A DNA stretch of 9,828 bases from JBJXFY01 sp046155815 (GTDB lineage Bacteria; Verrucomicrobiota; Verrucomicrobiia; Limisphaerales; CAIMTB01): NCBI GenBank assembly GCA_046155815.1, contig JBJXFY010000199.1, forward strand, positions 1 through 9,828, read 5' to 3'. The position numbers and the translations under genes are program-made. This document shows positions 7,779-9,828 of the stretch, one piece after another; within the stretch, counting starts at the first letter, position 1; the number at the start of each line of letters is the position of its first letter. The notes beneath the pieces were generated by a model. That model did no database searches. It saw nothing but the letters and a program-made list of their open reading frames with translations, and was not told where the DNA came from.

Positions 7779-8230
7779 AAACCATCCACTGCCTGGGCCT
7801 GGCGGCCGTGCTGCTCACCGCGGCCGGGTGCAGCTCCCCCAAGTCCGTCAACACCGTCGAGCCCGCCCAGAGCGAGGCCGTGCGCCGGCTCGTCGCCGAC
7901 CGGCGCGTCATCACCGACCCCAGCCTCGCGAAGCGCGTGACGGTGGTGGACGTGATCGAGGGCGCCACGCCGGACGGCCTGCGCCGCCTCCAGCTCACGC
8001 TCCACAACCCCTCCCGCAGCCGGCAGGCGTTCAACTCCCGCATCGAGTGGTTCGACCCGCAGGGCTTCCAGTTCGGCACGCCCACCGACACCTCCGTGGC
8101 GCAGGTCATCGAGGGCGGCCAGACCATGACCATCCAGTCCGTGGCGCCCCATCCGAACGCGCGGGACTTCCGCATCTCCCTGCTCGAGAGCACCCGCGAC
8201 CGTTATCCGCGCATCCGCCAGGAAAGCTGA
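7775..8230 (+). CDS. ycfL: YcfL (DUF1425) family lipoprotein
   Basis: This is a small lipoprotein of 151 residues with signal sequence MKTIHCLGLAAVLLTAAGC, lipobox TAAGC and lipidated Cys19. The mature part is a single beta-sandwich-like domain. It has VTVVDVIEGATPDGLRRLQL (about 55-74), then LHNPSRSRQAFNSRIEWFDPQGFQF (about 76-100); the RxEWFDxxGF motif is the YcfL hallmark. A late strand follows (GGQTMTIQSVAPHPNARDFRISL). In Escherichia coli ycfL lies immediately upstream of lpoB (ycfM), as here. The start codon ATG at 7775 overlaps the previous stop (ATGA), implying translational coupling; no independent ribosome binding site is visible. Its molecular function is not established in any species known to me. 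The family call rests on the WFDxxGF motif, size, lipoprotein signal and gene order. Confidence 0.82.
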   Translation: MKTIHCLGLAAVLLTAAGCSSPKSVNTVEPAQSEAVRRLVADRRVITDPSLAKRVTVVDVIEGATPDGLRRLQLTLHNPSRSRQAFNSRIEWFDPQGFQFGTPTDTSVAQVIEGGQTMTIQSVAPHPNARDFRISLLESTRDRYPRIRQES

Positions 8231-8256
8231 TTCCAACCACCTGCCCACTCACTGAC

Positions 8257-8847
8257 ATGAAACCTTCCCTTCTGCTTCCCGTCACGATGCTCGCCGCGCT
8301 GGCCCTGCTGCCCGGCTGCACCCGCCGCGCCCAGTACGTGGACCCCCAGGGCAGCCGCGTGATGACCACCATCGAGCAGATCAACATCCAGGACTTCGCG
8401 ATGGCCGCCGAGGACGCCATCAACTCGCTGCTCGCCTCCGGCGTGCTCGACAAGGTCCCGGAGAAGCCCGCCATCCTCGTCGTCTCCCGCGTGGTCAACA
8501 ATACTGCGCAGCAGCTCGACACCGACATGCTGACCAAGAAGATCCGCGTGGCGCTGAACCAGAGCGGCAAGGCGCTCACCCAGACCACCCGCGGTCCCGG
8601 CGGCGTGGTCGAGGACGAGCTGGCCCGGGAGATCCAGCTCGAGCGCGAGGCGCTGGACGGCCTGCGCACCCGCATCCCCGACTTCAGCCTGTCCGGCAAG
8701 ATCATCGAGACCTTCACCCGCTCCGGCAGCTACCGGCAGGCGGCCTACACCTTCCAGCTCAGCCTCACCGACAACCGCGGCCTCGCCGTGTGGGAAGGCG
8801 AGAAGCAGGTCGTGAAGCAGGGCCGCCGTCCCTCGGTTGGCTTCTGA
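8257..8847 (+). CDS. lpoB: LpoB-like penicillin-binding-protein activator lipoprotein
   Basis: This 196-residue lipoprotein has signal sequence MKPSLLLPVTMLAALALLPGC, lipobox LLPGC and lipidated Cys21. In E. coli, outer-membrane LpoB reaches through the peptidoglycan to stimulate synthase PBP1b. The domain starts near residue 40 (QINIQDFAMAAEDAINSLLASGVL). It contains the family-typical VVNNTAQQLDTDMLTKKIRVALNQSGK (about 79-104), DFSLSGKI (142-149) and YTFQLSLTDNRGLAVWEGEK (about 164-183). The fold matches LpoB (SVNNRT...LRNALANNGKF and LMLVQTGEIIWSG in E. coli). The long Pro-rich linker of enterobacterial LpoB is missing; only about 20 residues separate Cys21 from the folded domain. ATG 8257 is 26 bases after ycfL. 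I chose it over upstream in-frame starts because it restores the lipoprotein signal. Family: likely; partner synthase: unknown, not in the window. Confidence 0.83.
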   Translation: MKPSLLLPVTMLAALALLPGCTRRAQYVDPQGSRVMTTIEQINIQDFAMAAEDAINSLLASGVLDKVPEKPAILVVSRVVNNTAQQLDTDMLTKKIRVALNQSGKALTQTTRGPGGVVEDELAREIQLEREALDGLRTRIPDFSLSGKIIETFTRSGSYRQAAYTFQLSLTDNRGLAVWEGEKQVVKQGRRPSVGF

Positions 8848-8875
8848 GGGCCATCCCTGGAGCCGGCGCGCGGCA

Positions 8876-8905
8876 AAAGGCCCGTCCCACCCGGGACGGG
8901 CCTTT
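8876..8905 (+). terminator. Intrinsic-type terminator hairpin after lpoB
   Basis: This is a perfect 13-bp inverted repeat with a 4-base ACCC loop. The left arm is 8876-8888 (AAAGGCCCGTCCC) and the right arm 8893-8905 (GGGACGGGCCTTT), starting 28 bases after the lpoB stop. The + strand has only three Ts at the stem end, followed by GACTT. On the opposite strand the stem is followed by four Ts, so it could work in both directions. It closes the lipoprotein operon and isolates the next gene. Confidence 0.88.
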
Positions 8906-9214
8906 GACTTCGTTACAACGGTTACAACCGACGACCGGCCGCCGCAGACCAACCTTCCGCCACGGCCGAAATTCAATCCTCACGGAACGTGGCCCACATC
9001 CGCCGCAGCCGCATGGCGGCCGGATGACAAATGGGTGAAACCGCGGAAGGGCGGCTTCGGCACATCCTTGTAACCTCATTGTTGGATTGCCGCCGAGTAA
9101 CGTTGCGGAACGTAACGTGAGTTGTCTTCGCGGCTGGGGCCATTATGGGCCGGGTTGAGCGCATCTCGGATGCTTGAGACCCTCCGTAACTACCCCATTC
9201 ATCATCCTCGTTAC
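8906..9214. other. Non-coding upstream region of the PhoX-like gene with clustered GTAAC/GTTAC motifs
   Basis: No credible gene lies in these 309 bases; the short open frames overlapping them have no recognisable content. Base composition is visibly less GC-rich than the genes. Seven copies of a five-base motif occur: GTTAC at 8912, 8921 and 9210, and GTAAC at 9070, 9097, 9112 and 9186. The 9097 and 9112 copies extend to GTAACGT and lie 15 bases apart. ACGTT/AACGT around GCGG (9100-9104, 9109-9113) forms a small inverted repeat between them. A weak promoter-like pair TTGTCT (9122-9127) and TATGGG (9144-9149), spacer 16, is the best I can find, and it is not convincing. Confidence 0.5.
8912..8929 (+). 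repeat. Tandem 9-mer direct repeat GTTACAACG-GTTACAACC
   Basis: There are two adjacent copies, 8912-8920 and 8921-8929, identical in eight of nine bases, just after the terminator. An inverted partial copy, TTGTAAC, occurs at 9068-9074. The arrangement resembles a direct-repeat operator for a dimeric regulator. The 9-base period is shorter than the 11-base period of classical PHO boxes. The protein that would bind is unknown. Confidence 0.45.
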
Positions 9215-9828
9215 ATGACAACTCGCCTCTCCTTGCCCGCTTTCTGTCGTTCCCTCACTCCGCTTGCACTGCTGGCGGCCGGTGCCGCCGTCCAGGCCCA
9301 GCACATCGGACCGAGCACCACCACCGCCCCCTACGTTCTGCCCAGCCAGCCCTGGCTCGAAACCACCTCGATCCTGTCGGTCGGCGACTCGGTCAACAAC
9401 AAGCCGGATGGCACGCCGTACCGCATGGTGGGCATCCCCGACGGCCTCGGCGCGTACAGCAACGGCGACGGCACCTTCACCGCGCTGATGAATCACGAGC
9501 TCGGCTCCAGTGTCGGCGTTGACCGCGCGCACGGCTCGAAGGGCGCCTTCGTCTCGAAGTGGGTCATTGACGAGAAAACGTTCCAGGTGAAGTCGGGCAG
9601 CGACCTCATCCAGTCGGTCCAGAAGTGGGACAATGGGACGAGCACCTGGGTGCCGGCCGCAGGCACGCTGCAGAACGCCATCGGCCGGCTTTGCTCCGCC
9701 GATCTTCCCCTGCTCGAGGCGTTCTACAATCCGATCACCGGCCGCGGGACGCAGGAGCGGATCTTCATGAACGGCGAGGAGATCGGCGCCGAGGGCCGGG
9801 CCTTCGGCACCGTGGTCAGCACCGGCAC
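9215..9828 (+). CDS. Secreted PhoX/DUF839-like protein, N-terminal part (cut by window end)
   Basis: The reading frame is open from ATG 9215 to the window edge, giving 204 complete residues. A signal peptide is clear: MTTRLSLPAFCRSLTPLALL plus AAGAAVQA, with likely cleavage after Ala28 (VQA-QH). The mature protein reads YRMVGIPDGLGAYSNGDG (69-86), then FTALMNHELG (88-97). The PDGxG...NHE pattern is characteristic of the PhoX/DUF839 group, which are beta-propeller, metal-dependent alkaline phosphatases and relatives. Further conserved-looking stretches are RAHGSKGAFVSKWVI (104-118), GRLCSADLP (157-165) and IFMNGEEIGAEGRAFG (183-198). Cys160 may correspond to the iron-binding cysteine of true PhoX enzymes, but this is inference. 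Many members with this exact pattern carry a PEP-CTERM tail; that end is outside the window. Phosphatase activity is not shown. No ribosome binding site is visible. Confidence 0.7.
   Translation, partial: MTTRLSLPAFCRSLTPLALLAAGAAVQAQHIGPSTTTAPYVLPSQPWLETTSILSVGDSVNNKPDGTPYRMVGIPDGLGAYSNGDGTFTALMNHELGSSVGVDRAHGSKGAFVSKWVIDEKTFQVKSGSDLIQSVQKWDNGTSTWVPAAGTLQNAIGRLCSADLPLLEAFYNPITGRGTQERIFMNGEEIGAEGRAFGTVVSTG

Noticed and set aside
7702..8256. Upstream in-frame extension of the LpoB gene across ycfL (start near 7702)
   Set aside because: The extension is an Arg/Pro-rich shadow of ycfL. The ATG at 8257 gives a textbook lipoprotein signal and lipobox.
1303..8774. Shared FQLSLT string in the anti-sigma factor (residues 214-219) and the LpoB-like protein (166-171)
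   Set aside because: Six common beta-strand residues in otherwise unrelated sequences; best explained as coincidence.
8790..9073. Short plus-strand frames running from the end of lpoB through the terminator
   Set aside because: They cross the terminator hairpin, have no start context and show no recognisable protein features.

Overview
The window is very GC-rich (roughly 70% in the genes), and every supported gene is on the + strand. Three things suggest a Verrucomicrobiota-type bacterium, near the Opitutales/Pedosphaera-like lineages: the large secreted propeller protein with Thr-Asn-rich beta strands, the COG3014 - YcfL - LpoB lipoprotein trio, and translation starts mostly without Shine-Dalgarno sequences. 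This placement is inference; there is no rRNA or other marker gene here.

Region 1 (56-6231) reads as one operon. An ECF-type RNA polymerase sigma factor overlaps by 8 bases a membrane-anchored anti-sigma factor of RskA-like layout. After a 19-base gap comes a 1464-residue secreted protein. That protein is a Beta_propel-type (LVIVD-like) propeller with a complete seven-unit RCC1 propeller apparently inserted in its C-terminal part. The first two genes form a regulatory switch. The third is a plausible target or envelope partner of that switch, judged by position only.

Region 2 (6232-6341) is a 110-base spacer with three consecutive GC-rich hairpins and a weak promoter-like pair just before the next gene.

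Region 3 (6342-8847) is a second operon of three lipoproteins: a COG3014 family protein, a YcfL (DUF1425) family protein whose start overlaps the previous stop (ATGA), and an LpoB-like penicillin-binding-protein activator. The likely theme is outer-membrane control of peptidoglycan synthesis. The operon ends at a near-perfect 13-bp hairpin terminator (8876-8905).

Region 4 (8906-9214) is a 309-base non-coding stretch, less GC-rich than the genes. It carries seven copies of GTAAC/GTTAC, including a tandem 9-mer, and looks like a regulated promoter region. It leads into region 5 (9215 to the window end), the N-terminal 204 residues of a secreted PhoX/DUF839-like protein cut off by the window edge.

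No tRNA, rRNA, CRISPR array, insertion sequence or phage gene was seen. The most unusual item is the nested double-propeller protein and its coupling to an ECF sigma/anti-sigma pair. I do not see clear evidence of a wholly new defence or mobile system.
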